From contig QNQO01005859.1 in NCBI GenBank assembly GCA_003290165.1, positions 38,316-102,315 on the forward strand: a stretch of DNA of 64,000 nucleotides, given 5' to 3'. The DNA is from Berberis thunbergii (Eukaryota; Streptophyta; Magnoliopsida; Ranunculales; Berberidaceae). A program made the position numbers and the translations under genes. The notes beneath the pieces were generated by a model. It was not told where the DNA came from. It made no database searches and worked only from the letters and a program-made list of their open reading frames with translations. Positions 46,126-56,229 of the stretch are shown piece after piece. Within the stretch, counting starts at the first letter, position 1. Every line of letters starts with the position of its first letter.

Positions 46126-46969
46126 AACGACTTTTGTACCTGATGCCACCAAAGCTGTAACGACCCGGTCCACATGACACCATATTGTCCGCTTTGGGCT
46201 ACCAACCGGCCCGCACGGCTTTAAAATGCGTGTTGTCATGTAGAGCGACCTCGCACACTTAAAGCACATCCCCCTCCCACACCCAGGCGATATGGGACTA
46301 TGATTCCCCTTGTAGCTCGTCCAACCCTTCTTGGCCTATTGGGCCTGTTGGGCCCTCTACCCTCACCCTCACCCTCACCTCAGGTCCGCCCACTTAGGGT
46401 CTCACAATCCACCCCCCTTAAGGCCCAACGTCCTCGTTGGCCACACAGGCACAACGTCCACGTCGCCAGAGGGCCCACTAACACTGTGGCATACTTCCGG
46501 TTGGGTCAGGCTCTGATACCAAGTGTAACGACCCGGTCCACATGACACCATATTGTCCGCTTTGGGCTACCAACCGGCCCGCACGGCTTTAAAACGCGTG
46601 TTGTCATGTAGAGCGACCTCGCACACTTAAAGCACATCCCCCTCCCGCACCCAGGCGATATGGGACTATGATTCCCCTTGTAGCTCGTCCAACCCTTCTT
46701 GGCCTATTGGGCCTGTTGGGCCCTCTACCCTCACCCTCACCCTCACCTCAGGTCCGCCCACTTAGGGTCTCACAAAAGCCAAGGCTTCAACTACTTCTGT
46801 GTTTGCAATTTTGGATTGGAAGTCAGAAATATATGCAAGCGATAGCTGTGGCATGATATTGGAAAATGTGAATGGGGACATTGAGTTCCAGCATGTCAGC
46901 TTCACATACCCAACAAGGCCAGATGTGAAGATCTTCCAGGACTTGTGTTTAACTGTTCAATCCGGCAAG
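46126..46969 (+). pseudogene. ABCB transporter exon, interrupted by a TRIM
   Basis: Before the TRIM: FVPDATKA (to 46155). After it (from 46775): KASTTSVFAILDWKSEIYAS, then NGDIEFQHVSFTYPTRPDVK and FQDLCLTVQSGK, with a donor at 46970. This is the linker between the second membrane domain and the second nucleotide-binding domain of plant ABCB (P-glycoprotein-like) transporters. It ends just before the Walker A exon. The frame is otherwise open, so the TRIM is the main lesion. Confidence 0.88.
46156..46774 (-). mobile_element. TRIM retroelement, 619 bp, complete, TSD aaagc
   Basis: Two 251-bp LTRs (46156-46406 and 46524-46774) differ at about two positions. They run TGTAACGACC to GGGTCTCACA on +. 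The internal 117 bp holds, read on -, the initiator-Met tRNA primer site TGGTATCAGAGC next to the right-hand LTR and a purine tract CTTAAGGGGGGTGGATTG next to the left-hand LTR. The element is therefore in reverse orientation. TSD aaagc at 46151-46155 and 46775-46779. No coding capacity. Near-identical LTRs mark it as one of the youngest insertions here. Confidence 0.95.
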
Positions 46970-47261
46970 GTAAAATCTCGAAACCAGATACCAGTAGATT
47001 AGTAGTAACGTGAAGTTTTTCCTAAAAAAAGTATCCTGAAATATTTTTAGCTGGAATACATTCCGACATGAAATTTGTCCGTAGTATATCTAAAGGCATT
47101 ATTTGATCTATTTTAAAAGTCAGTAATTAAATAGTCACTGCATCAAACTTGTAAAACCCCTTGGTTGCAAAATCCAACTTGGCCACGCACGTTTACTCTT
47201 GCCCACTATTCTTTGCCATGATGTAGATTATGCATATGTTTGACAATATTTGCTTACTCCT

Positions 47262-47527
47262 CTGTATGCACTTGAGTTGAATGGTGAAGATCTTGCAGGA
47301 CGTCCAGTGAGGCTTGATTTTGCACGTGAAAGGGGTGCATATACTCCTAATACAGGGTATTGTTTTGATAACATAAATTATTCAAATATTTGTTTCAAAC
47401 CAGTCATTAGAACTGATTTAAAGTTTATGTTGTCTTTTGCAGCAAAGAGTTTTATCAGAAAGGTGGTAAAAGCCAGGGACAGACTATATTTGTTAAAGGT
47501 TTTGATACCTCCCTTGGCCATGATGAG
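47262..47527 (+). pseudogene. Nucleolin RRM-region exons, second nucleolin piece in element C
   Basis: The first exon (about 47262-47356) reads LELNGEDLAGRPVRLDFARE and RGAYTPNTG. The second (47443-47527) reads KEFYQKGGKSQGQTIFVKGF and DTSLGHDE. These are the end of RRM1 and the beginning of RRM2 of plant nucleolin. They lie 6.3 kb downstream of the nucleolin N-terminus with pieces of four other genes between. Confidence 0.85.
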
Positions 47528-48812
47528 GTAAAAATCCATACAGAGTTGATTTTATATTAAAAATCCATACAGAGTTGACTCATGAAACTCTTTTCTTGAT
47601 TTTGAATCATTTACAACTGATATTTTATATAAATAACAGTTAATAAAAGCTTAAAGAATAGTGATATGTTTATTGCAAACAAAGTCAATGTGGCCTTTTT
47701 TCCTGAGCTCATGAACTTCAGCATTAGATGTTTACCTGCTCATCCCTGTCCCATTTGGAACGCTTCTGTTCCGATCCTGAAGGAAAAAAACTGGATAGGG
47801 ATGAGGTCCATTCGTCCCGTGTCCACCCCTATCTTCAATACATGAGGACTACCATAATCAGATAGCATTTCTTTATTCAATTAATCTGTTCCAGCAATTA
47901 ATCTGTCCTTGGTGATAGCATTTCTTTATTCAATACATGAGGTTCACCTAAATCAGACATCATACAATTTAGATTTTCAGGAGAAACCTCTGCATTGAAT
48001 AATAAGCAACATAGACATCACTAAGCCATATCTGAAAGACAATGAGGATGACTGCACCTGTTGCCATCAGCTTACTGGCCATATTCATAAGAAATGAAAT
48101 AATTGGCAGAGGGGATAACTATTGTTCTCCTTAAGGTAGAAAGGATAGAAAAGGTGGGTTTAACTTTTGTCTGATATTGTTTGGTTACATTATATGAATC
48201 ATCTCTAGTCATTCCTCTGGATTCTCAAGTGTTCTAAGAGTAAAATTCCCTTCTTACTACCCTCTGAATGTTGCATCTTCTACATTATGGGATTTTAAAA
48301 GTGCACTCTTCTTGGACTATTCTCATATATGATGCATCTACTTCTATATGATCCTTAATGCATGCTCTAGGAGTGAATCAAACAAGCAAGGCATTAATGA
48401 ATAAAGTAATAAATATATTTGCTTGTAGGGCGTTCAGGGTTCAAATATGCTACCATTGAAGTATATTATTATTCATGTCTACTTGGGAAAACAAAAATTC
48501 CATAACAACATGACATAAATCAAAATGAAAAGGAACTACCCCTGGTGTACAATAGCATCCTGTTCCAAGTTCAAATAATCTCACAATATTTATAATAATC
48601 CAAGTTAAAAGGTTGACACAAAATGTGTATGATGTTGTTGAAACTCTTATAATATGCTTCACATTAATTATAACATCTTATGCTCTATGTTTGGATCTTT
48701 ATTATGCCTTCCATTTGTTTTGATTTTAATGGTTTGAATGGTAGTGATGTGCATCGGTATCAAATATAATATGCAGAAGGTTTGGATCCATTTTTATGCA
48801 AGTATTGATCAT
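47528..48812. other. Element C interior, no gene recognised
   Basis: AT-rich. Part of it (about 47730-47830) has an inverted similarity to the GGGATGGG-type MITE termini (CCTGTCCCATTTGG, GGGATGAGGTCCATTCG) and may be a small MITE remnant. Confidence 0.4.
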
Positions 48813-48939
48813 AAACCCTGGTTCACTAGGTGTCGTTGCAAGGAGAAATCTGGGGTTGTTTGGTGACGTTGGATGGTACTATGGTCGAGGTTTATGTTGC
48901 TGCATCAGCACTCCTAGAAGCAATTTTCATAGGTGATTT

Positions 48940-49060
48940 GTCTAGCAGCAGTGATTCCCTCGCAGCAGCAGCAGAAGTGCGTACCTCGCATCATCAGCAG
49001 ATCGTCCCTTGCAGCAGCAGCATTGCGTCTCTCGCAGCAGCAGCAGCAGCATTGTTCCAC
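48940..49060. repeat. CAG-rich module near the R end of element C
   Basis: Three CAGCAGCAGC clusters with related spacers (TCCCTCGCAGCAGCAG, GTCCCTTGCAGCAGCAG, GTCTCTCGCAGCAGCAG). It looks like a decayed tandem unit of about 40-60 bp. Comparable CAG-rich tracts occur in A and B. Confidence 0.7.
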
Positions 49061-49309
49061 TTTCTTTGTATTTGAGATATTTAAGTTTGTGTGTGTGTCA
49101 TTGTATTTGAGATATTATTTGATAGATTTTGTGACTCAATGTAATACATTATGTTATTAATTACATTACTTTGTCTCCATTCATGGAAATGTTTAAGTTT
49201 GGCACATTAAAATTTTTATTTTCTAGAAATAAAACTTATAAGATGTAATAAAAAGTCATTTGACAGCAAAAAATAATAATAATAAATTAATTAAAATTAA
49301 AAAAAAGGC

Positions 49310-49680
49310 TAATTATTGCAACGGCTAAAAATCGTGGCTACCTTGCCATGGCTTATAACCATGGCTAGTACTGGCCACGGCTTAAAACCGTTGCTAAAGA
49401 TATGGCAACGGCTTAAAACCGTGGCCAAACTTGCAACGGTTTTAAGCCGTGGCTACTCCTGCCCACGGCTTAGAACCGTGGCTAAGATTTTGGCAACGGT
49501 TTATAACCGTGGCTAAATCATCAACCGTCCTCGAGATAAAACCGTTGCTAATATTTTAGCCACGGTTTTTAGCCGTTACTAGGGATTTAGCAATGCCTCT
49601 ACAGCCCATAGTTCTATGTCGTGCCAATGGGTTACCCCCACGGTTTAAAATCGTTGCTAATGGCCATTTTTGGCGTAGTG
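49310..49680. repeat. R-end subterminal repeat array of element C
   Basis: About thirteen ACGG..CCGT units. It is preceded (49080-49270) by ATTACATTACTTTGTCTCC and GTCATTTGACAGCAAAA, shared with the R end of element A. Confidence 0.88.
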
Positions 49681-50240
49681 ATTGTTACCTGATTTAAGCA
49701 TTGGAGTGCCTTCGGCCACCACAACGGTGGTCCCTGGCTCATCGTTGTTCGTTTTGCAAGCTCAAGATCAGCAAGGATGAATTTTGACACATCAGTTTGG
49801 AGCCGTCTGTGGAGAGAACAACAAGTTCTCCTTGAGGCAAATGTATAATCTTTTTCTAAGTAACAGAGCATTAAACATGTTACTAACACCAGATCTCCAG
49901 CACTCAACAACAACGCCGAACCAGACAACCCTCCAGCCAAAGAAGCCAAGCCACAGGGCCACATTGATCCAATCGAGGGAGCAGAACAGTTGCACGACCC
50001 AGCCACTGAGGTAGCCAAGACAAACCCTCGCATAGACCAGATCCTGCTCCACATGGATTTTCTAGAGCGGGTGGTCTAAAGACTCACCCAGGATCGAAGC
50101 AACCACCCTAAAATGATGGAGATTTGGGAAGGTTCCACACTCGAGAGGACACCCAAGAGTGCATTCAGGAAAGTGAAAACCTCCCCGGGGAAGAACAAAG
50201 AGTTGGCCAAGCATGAGAGCTTAAGGGATGACGAAGGTCA

Positions 50241-51108
50241 TTGAGACCATGCCCCAAAGACAGACGGGACCACGATCAGAAACCTACTTTGACTAGGGGC
50301 AACCAATCTGGATATCCTGTACGACCTCAATATCCCTCCATTCTCGGAGAAGATCACAAATGCCCCCTGCCAAAGAAATTCATCTCTAAAATACTCGAAT
50401 TCTACCAGCAGAACAACAAATCCATTAGATCATCTGCGTCATTACCATCACGTAATGGTGCTAAAAAAAGTTTGAAAGCAATCCTGTGTAGAACTTTTCT
50501 CACCAGCCTGAAGAAGGTTGCGCTGACTTGGTTCCATAGATTCCAGCCAAGATCTGCACAGGATTCTTATAGGTGAAGAAGGTTCCATAGATTGCGCTGA
50601 AGAAGGTTCTTGGCGAAGGCACCAACTGCCTCCCTTAAGGATTCTTATATGTGTCGAGGTGCTTATGGGATTTAGCCAAGCTTGGAAATATCCCGCCCTT
50701 TAGTCGACTCATGTTTAGTTTGCCCACGCCCACCATTACCAATCCATTGACAATTCTTGGGAACAAAATGGAAGAAGGTGGATCTCGGTACCAACTAGTT
50801 CTTTGGAAGACGAACGAACATATCACCAGATTCATAGGGAGCTAATGGATAAGGAATGAGCATCACTACCTATTAAGCCTCAAGTATAAGCAGTGCGTGA
50901 CACTCAGAGAGTATGTCACTACTACGGGTGGGCATCCCATCCTATGATCCCGATCATGATCCCGTCCCGATGTTTTTGGATTCTTTTGGGATTGATCAAA
51001 CTCATCCCAATCCCATCCTGTCTTGATTTAGAATGGGATGGTATCGAGATGAAGATTTTCAATCCCACCCATCTCGTCTCGTCGCGAACTTATTTATTTA
51101 ATATATTA

Positions 51109-51206
<98 letters not shown>

Positions 51207-52330
51207 GTTATTATTATTATTACTTTTAATCAAACTACTCTTCTAAAGGATAGTTAATGATGCGTTTAAATTGAATAAAAACATCTACTATTTGAAAAAT
51301 TGCTAGATTTGGTACTCTTTGTTTAGATAAAACTTAAGTTTGGATATTTTAGGTCAAATAAAACCCATGAAAATTTATACTTTTTCACATTTTATATTGT
51401 TTATAGGACAATTATTTGTGAAGACGTTAAAGCCAAATGATGGTTTGTTTTAGTTTTGTTCAATGAGTTATATGTACAACTATTGGTTTGTATATCCATG
51501 CTTAACATAAAAATTTGTAAGTTCAATGGACCATAAAATTTACATGACATTAATATTGTTATAATGATAGTTATATGTATATAAATTTGACATTATTGGT
51601 GTTAGAGCAATGTGTGATGAAATTTTTTTGTATTCTTCGTTAGAAAACTATTTAGTACCCGCCCCTCCGGTCCCAAACCCGTTTGGAATGGGATGAGATC
51701 TATCTCATCCTGTCCCATCCCGATCCCAAACGAATGGGATGGATGGGATAGGGATGAGGTTTGTCCTATCCTGTGCCCACCCCTAGTCATGCTTTAATGA
51801 CGAGTTGATTTTGATCGACGGTTGCAACGATGACACATCGATCACCAATTTCATTTCTGGCCTCTAAAGAGGTCAATTCTTCAACTTTCTCACCCTGGAT
51901 CATCTGAGAGATATGGCAGACTTACTGAAAAGTGCCCAGAAGTATATAACTCTCAAAAAAATTTGGCAACCAAGAAAGGAGACAAAAATGAAGCTAAGCA
52001 TGCCACTAAAACTCGAGATAGGGGAGAAGAAAAGATGTGCAAAGAGGAGGATAGGTCAAAAAGGAGGAAAAATGACAACAAAGCCGGGTCTGACAAGGCA
52101 AAACCTGAAAGGGTTACCAACTATGTCGGTTCAAGGTACACTAAGTTTGCCTTTTTCATTTCTGGCTTGCCCAAAAGGGATTCTCTCCGCCATGAAGAAT
52201 TGGGAAGACATCAAGTGGACCCTGAAGCATAAGACCAATCATTTGAGGTGTGATAAGAGCAATTATTGTTCCTACCACACGGACCACGGTCACATCACTC
52301 AGGACTGTTAGAGTCTCAAGAATGAGATAT
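50241..52330 (+). pseudogene. Gypsy gag pseudogene, split by a MITE
   Basis: The N-terminal part (near 50330-50575) carries gag-like APLPKKF-type and FLTSLKKVALTWFHR sequence in shifting frames. The C-terminal part (51900-52310) ends with YCSYHTDHGHITQDC, the Cys/His motif of this gypsy group, followed by a stop. Several frameshifts and stops are present, and the MITE at 50923-51785 separates the halves. Gag would form the virus-like particle of the retrotransposon. Confidence 0.75.
50923..51785. mobile_element. hAT-like MITE with long (TTA)n core
   Basis: Ends TACGGGTGGGCATCCCATCC and, inverted, TAGGGGTGGGCACAGGATAG. Subterminal GGGATGGGAT-type repeats flank a (TTA)n microsatellite of about 115 bp (about 51105-51220). 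The flanks gtcactac and gtcatgct agree only in part, so the TSD has decayed or the border is off by a base. Related to 62046-62983. Confidence 0.7.
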
Positions 52331-52649
52331 AGTATCGGGTTCGGAGGAAGAGACTCAAAGAATTGTGAATTTTGATGAGAAATAGCCCCAAAGAAAATGA
52401 GAAGGAAGAAACGACACCTGAGGCCAAAGAAAAGATTGCAGACACCGTTTATGTCCTGCACAATGCACATGATGGACTAGAGAAATCCAACCGATCAAGA
52501 AATAGGGCAATCTAAGAACTGCGGATAGGTTCTCATCGTGGAGACAACCTTATCCAACATGCCCGATTAGAGCACCCGACCTTGGACCTAATGTTCACTT
52601 AGCAAGATATGCAAGGGGTTTGTTCCCCACAAAATGATGCCCTAGCTAT

Positions 52650-53010
52650 CTCGCAATATCAAAATGGGGCATCAAAAGATCGCTAGTGGACATAGGGAGC
52701 TCGACCAACATCTTATTCCTGGAAGCATTCAACAGGATGCGGCTAAGGAAGGAAGGCTTGAAACCGCACAATCAGGTTATGGTTGGCTTTAGCGGTGCTC
52801 AAAGTTTACTCAGTAGGAAGCATCAGGGTACTCGTAGTAGCAGGCGAACTAGTAAAGCTTCTAATGACGGAGTTCATTGTGGTGGATGCCCATTCCGCAT
52901 ACAATGCCATCCTAGGAAGGCATTGGCTTCACCAAATGGAAGCAGTGGTCGCCATGCGGAACTAGTGCCTCAAATACCCTGTCGATGGTGAAACAAACAG
53001 TGTTAAGGGG
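52650..53010 (+). pseudogene. Gypsy aspartic protease pseudogene
   Basis: Frames around 52686-52965 read DIGSSTNILFLEAFNRMRLR and VGFSGA, then after a frameshift VVDAHSAYNAILGRHWLHQM. In intact elements the active site is DTG or DSG followed by SSADILF; here DIGSS shows loss of the usual middle residue. No reverse transcriptase follows. Confidence 0.8.
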
Positions 53011-53229
53011 AAACCGACCATTCACAAGAGAATGCCACTATGTGGCAATGAAGCCATTGAGTAAATAGCCACGAATTGAGCCCCTAAAAAGAACCAACAG
53101 GCCAAGGGCTTACTGGTGAGAGAGTATGAGTGAGGAGAGTACCATGTAGAATTTTTGAAGAAGAACTATCAATAAAGGTAATCTCTTTAAAAACGACTCC
53201 ATTCCACACTCAACTTCTTTTACAGCGAA

Positions 53230-54330
53230 AACACGGTCCTGCCTCGGGGACCAAAATGGCACATAGTGGCCAAGTCTAGTCCTATTAAGGGCAATGACAG
53301 CTTGCCACATAAGTGACCTAGTTTGCAAAAAAAACAAGGTACACGGTTGAATCAAGCTCATTCCTTAGACAGCTCGCCACAACGGAAAAAAAGGGCCTCG
53401 TTTAATCACGAAGACCAAAATGGCGCACAACAGCCAAACCTAGTCCTGATAAGGGCAACGATAGCTTGTCGCATAAGTGACCTAGTCCGCCTAAAGGAAC
53501 TACGACAACACACGACGGATCAAGGCTAGTCCACCGAGTGCTTACTGTTGCTGAAAATCATGGTCCAATCACAGGGACCAATATGGTGCAAACCAGCCGA
53601 GCCTATTCCTATTAAGGGCAATGATAGCTTGCCTCATAAAAGACCTAATTCATGTAAGAAACCAATGTCCTGCACAGATCAAACCCAACCCACGAACAAC
53701 TCACCGCTAAAAAAGGTTTGGTTTGATCATGGGGACCAAAATATAACACAACGGTCGAACTTAGTCCTATTCAGGATACCGACAACATGCCGCACAAGTG
53801 ACGTAGTCCGCCCCAGGAACCACAAAAAGATGCATAAAAAACTCAGTCCACGGGCCGTTCATCGCAAGCGAGCCGAGCCCAATCTATGGACAACTCACTG
53901 CACTAAAAAACCTAGCCCTGTCACCGGGACCAAAATGGCACATAGCAGTCGGGCCTAGTCCTAGTAAGGGCAGTGACAACTCCCACATAAGTGATCAAAT
54001 TCTCCTAAGGAACCAAGGTACGATACAGTGGGGCGAGTCCAGCCCACGAACATCTCACCACTTAAAAAAAGCTTGATCCATTCATGAGAACCAAAATGGT
54101 GCACAACAACCAAGCCTAGTCCCGATAAGGACGACGACAGCTTGTTAAGTTGCCTAGTCTGCCAAAGGAACCACGACACTTGCAATGCAGACCAAATCCA
54201 ATCTGCTGACAACTCACCGCACTGAGATGAGCTAATCTAAGGGACCAAGACGGCGCATAGTGGTCGTGTCTAATCCTCTTCAGGATACTGACAACTCGCC
54301 CAATAATTGACCTTGTCCACTTAACAGGAA
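53230..54330 (+). repeat. Seven degenerate tandem repeats (about 150-190 bp) before the 3' LTR
   Basis: The core CCTAGTCCTGATAAGGGCAA, followed by ACAGCTTGCCGCATAAGTGA-like sequence, recurs near 53277, 53438, 53601, 53761, 53953, 54112 and 54266. Each is accompanied by GGGACCAAAATGGCGCACA. It fills the space where pol should be. Such non-coding repeats occur in large derivative gypsy elements. Confidence 0.85.
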
Positions 54331-54396
54331 TCTTGCCCGTTAGAGAAAAAATGGTTACTTAACAACTCAAGTCCTATGCAGTCATACTATTGCATC

Positions 54397-54945
54397 TGTA
54401 CACGTGGCATAGGTCAACCTTAACACGAGAATGGCTTCAACACAGTCCCAAGCAGACCCATATTTAAACCATTGTTCAGGACGTAAGTTAGGCCCCCAAA
54501 GCCAAGTCACGCCAGCCGACGCGGCACGGGCCTTGGGGCTTGGCCCAAGACAATCAGTCCCGAACGAAAATTTCTGAGTTGTTGCATGCTCGAAATTCAT
54601 TCGCGCCAATCAACTCTTAACCCAATCATACATTGGGTCCTAAATAGAGCCAAGTGCCAAAGAGACTCATTCATGCACAGGTACGATCCTGGGCGAGATC
54701 TACTCCCTTCATCACACCCTCGGTAACATGGACAATTGAGAAGGGTACACTCGCTATAAAAGGTGAACAAAGGAAAGAAGAATGTACGCATACACATTGC
54801 TAATACTTCTAGTTTTCATTCTTCCTTTCAACGTATCGTTACTTGACTTATGCATCGGAGTGCCTTCGGCCACCACAATGACAGTCCCTGGCCCATCGAT
54901 GTTCGTTTTGCAGGCTCGATATCAACAAAGACGGATTTGAACATA
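54397..54945 (+). repeat. 3' LTR of the gypsy element
   Basis: Starts TGTACACGTGGCATAGG. A TATA-like CTATAAAAGG lies near 54754, and it ends near GGATTTGAACATA. It aligns with 38604-39040 plus 49681-49794. Differences are frequent. Confidence 0.8.
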
Positions 54946-55404
54946 ACTGATATATTACAACAATCAAAGAATATTACAGAGAAATATCTCACTTATACCT
55001 TTTCTTATAACAACTTAATTTGCTACTTTCTAAAACTGTTATGATCGGGAACTCCCCCACACATTTTTAGTTACAAAACTTGTTGCCTCTAGTTACATAT
55101 TATGTAAGTCAATAACATAAGCTTGTATAAAACAAAGTGTGCAAAACTTCTCCCATCTCATTTAACCAGTTTCCATGTTTCGCAATCATATACAATTTTT
55201 CTCAGTTAAATTGAAGAGTGTTATGATACGGTGGAAAACAATGGATTTGACCTAAGGTCGTCGTATAAATATGCACCTTCAAACGATCATGTTCTGCCAC
55301 ATGATAATAGTTCCACTTCTCTAATTTTTGCTCTATTGTAGTTATTTGAAAACAAAAAGAAGACTGATTATGAGAAAAGAAATTGGGTTTAAAGTAGGCC
55401 GTCA
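54946..55404. other. AT-rich stretch, no gene recognised
   Basis: No family motif on either strand. It may be intron of the interrupted terpene synthase or another insertion. Confidence 0.4.
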
Positions 55405-55757
55405 CTTTTTGACATCACTAGATCTATTGAAGCACACCACCGCTCCTTTTTATTGAATGTGTTGAAACACACCACCACCCCTCGTCTTTCTTTTTCCACC
55501 TTCTCTTCTCTCTCACATGAACATCACTAGATAGTTAGCACTTCCTTGCCCACTCTGCCACCACCTCTCCCTGCCAACGTTGGTTGCACCACCGGTTGGT
55601 AGTGCGGTGGTGGCAGGTGAGACGGTGTGACTAACGAGGTGCGGTGAGGTGGTGATGTTGTTCTTTAGAGATAAAAGACGAGAAGAGAGAATTAGAGGAG
55701 GGAGAAAAATGTTTATATTAGTGGTGTTCTTCAGCAGAAATGATAGTGTCAAAAAGT
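55405..55757. mobile_element. Possible foldback MITE, about 350 bp
   Basis: CTTTTTGACATCAC at the left and, inverted, CTTTTTGACACTATC at the right. The inverted similarity extends inward (GAAGCACACCAC against GAAGAACACCAC, then CCTCTCTTC-rich tracts). No clear TSD. It contains TGGTGG-rich sequence open on - but without a recognisable domain. Confidence 0.4.
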
Positions 55758-56229
55758 CAGAACCTTAATGTATGATGTCTTTCTCTGAATAAAATCACAT
55801 GCCTTTTCTCTAAATAAAATCACATGAAAACAGGTGCACTCTCTGCAACCAGAAAATTGAGAAAGGGTAAAAGAAAGACGTGAAATGGAGGTAAATTAAA
55901 GAAGAACTTGCGTGCATATATATGGGTACGCACATTAAAGTGGAGATAACTATGCCTGAGTCTCGCTTACATAAGATTGGAGATGTGAGGGACACATGTT
56001 TTCGAAATGGTATGTGAATGGCACTGTGTTTTGGAAATAAATAAATGAAATGAAGCAACTCTTTAGAGGGGTTCATCAAGGTATGTACACTTAATGCACC
56101 CCTCAGCTCCTTAACAACACTTTTCCTTTATATATTATAGATAGAAAGCTTTTTATATTATATATAGATAGAAAGCTAGATGTTATTTGGTAAATCACTT
56201 TATTTTGCAACAATATTAATAGTGTTTCC

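Larger units (their letters stand above)
39041..49680 (+). mobile_element. Pack-CACTA element C, 10.6 kb, with nucleolin, VPS35L, SULTR4, CYP90A and ABCB exons
   Basis: Left end CACTACACCAAAAGGCCC and right end GGCCATTTTTGGCGTAGTG, with TSD att at 39038-39040 and 49681-49683. It shares both ends and the subterminal arrays with A and B. The captured pieces all lie on +, reading from L to R. No transposase is seen. It contains a later TRIM insertion. It entered the 5' LTR of a gypsy element. Confidence 0.93.
38604..54945 (+). mobile_element. Gypsy-type LTR element with gag and protease only; 5' LTR split by element C
   Basis: The 5' LTR is 38604-39040 plus 49681-49794, and the 3' LTR is 54397 to about 54945. 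They align throughout with many differences, so the insertion is old. After the 5' LTR comes GTTTGGAGCCGTCTGTGG, the primer-site-adjacent sequence typical of a large plant gypsy group. Inside are broken gag and aspartic protease frames and a tandem-repeat region, but no reverse transcriptase or integrase, so it was mobilised in trans if at all. It lies inside a terpene synthase pseudogene. LTR starts are uncertain by several bases. Confidence 0.8.

Noticed and set aside
46078..46545. Open frames across the GC-rich stretch on both strands
   Set aside because: They lie in the TRIM LTR; the repeats in protein (PSPSPS) reflect the CCTCAC microsatellite and not a gene.
553..47527. Gene fragments as processed retrocopies
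   Set aside because: Introns with GT/AG borders and intronic sequence are retained in nearly all pieces, and no poly-A tails follow them. Capture was at DNA level.
12999..49680. Spaced ACGG..CCGT repeats resemble a CRISPR-like array
   Set aside because: Units are variable, occur in both orientations, have irregular spacers and sit at CACTA termini with TSDs in plant DNA; they are subterminal transposase-binding repeats.
12999..49680. Helitron origin for the captured fragments in A, B and C
   Set aside because: All three have CACTA termini and 3-bp target duplications, which Helitrons lack. A Helitron remains possible only for the 1-11.3 kb cluster.
49632..50054. 140-codon minus-strand frame with hydrophobic segments
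   Set aside because: It crosses the CACTA C terminus and the gypsy LTR end; no family motif, so a chance frame.
50893..51246. 117-codon frame with long Ile/Leu runs
   Set aside because: Produced entirely by the (TTA)n microsatellite inside a MITE.
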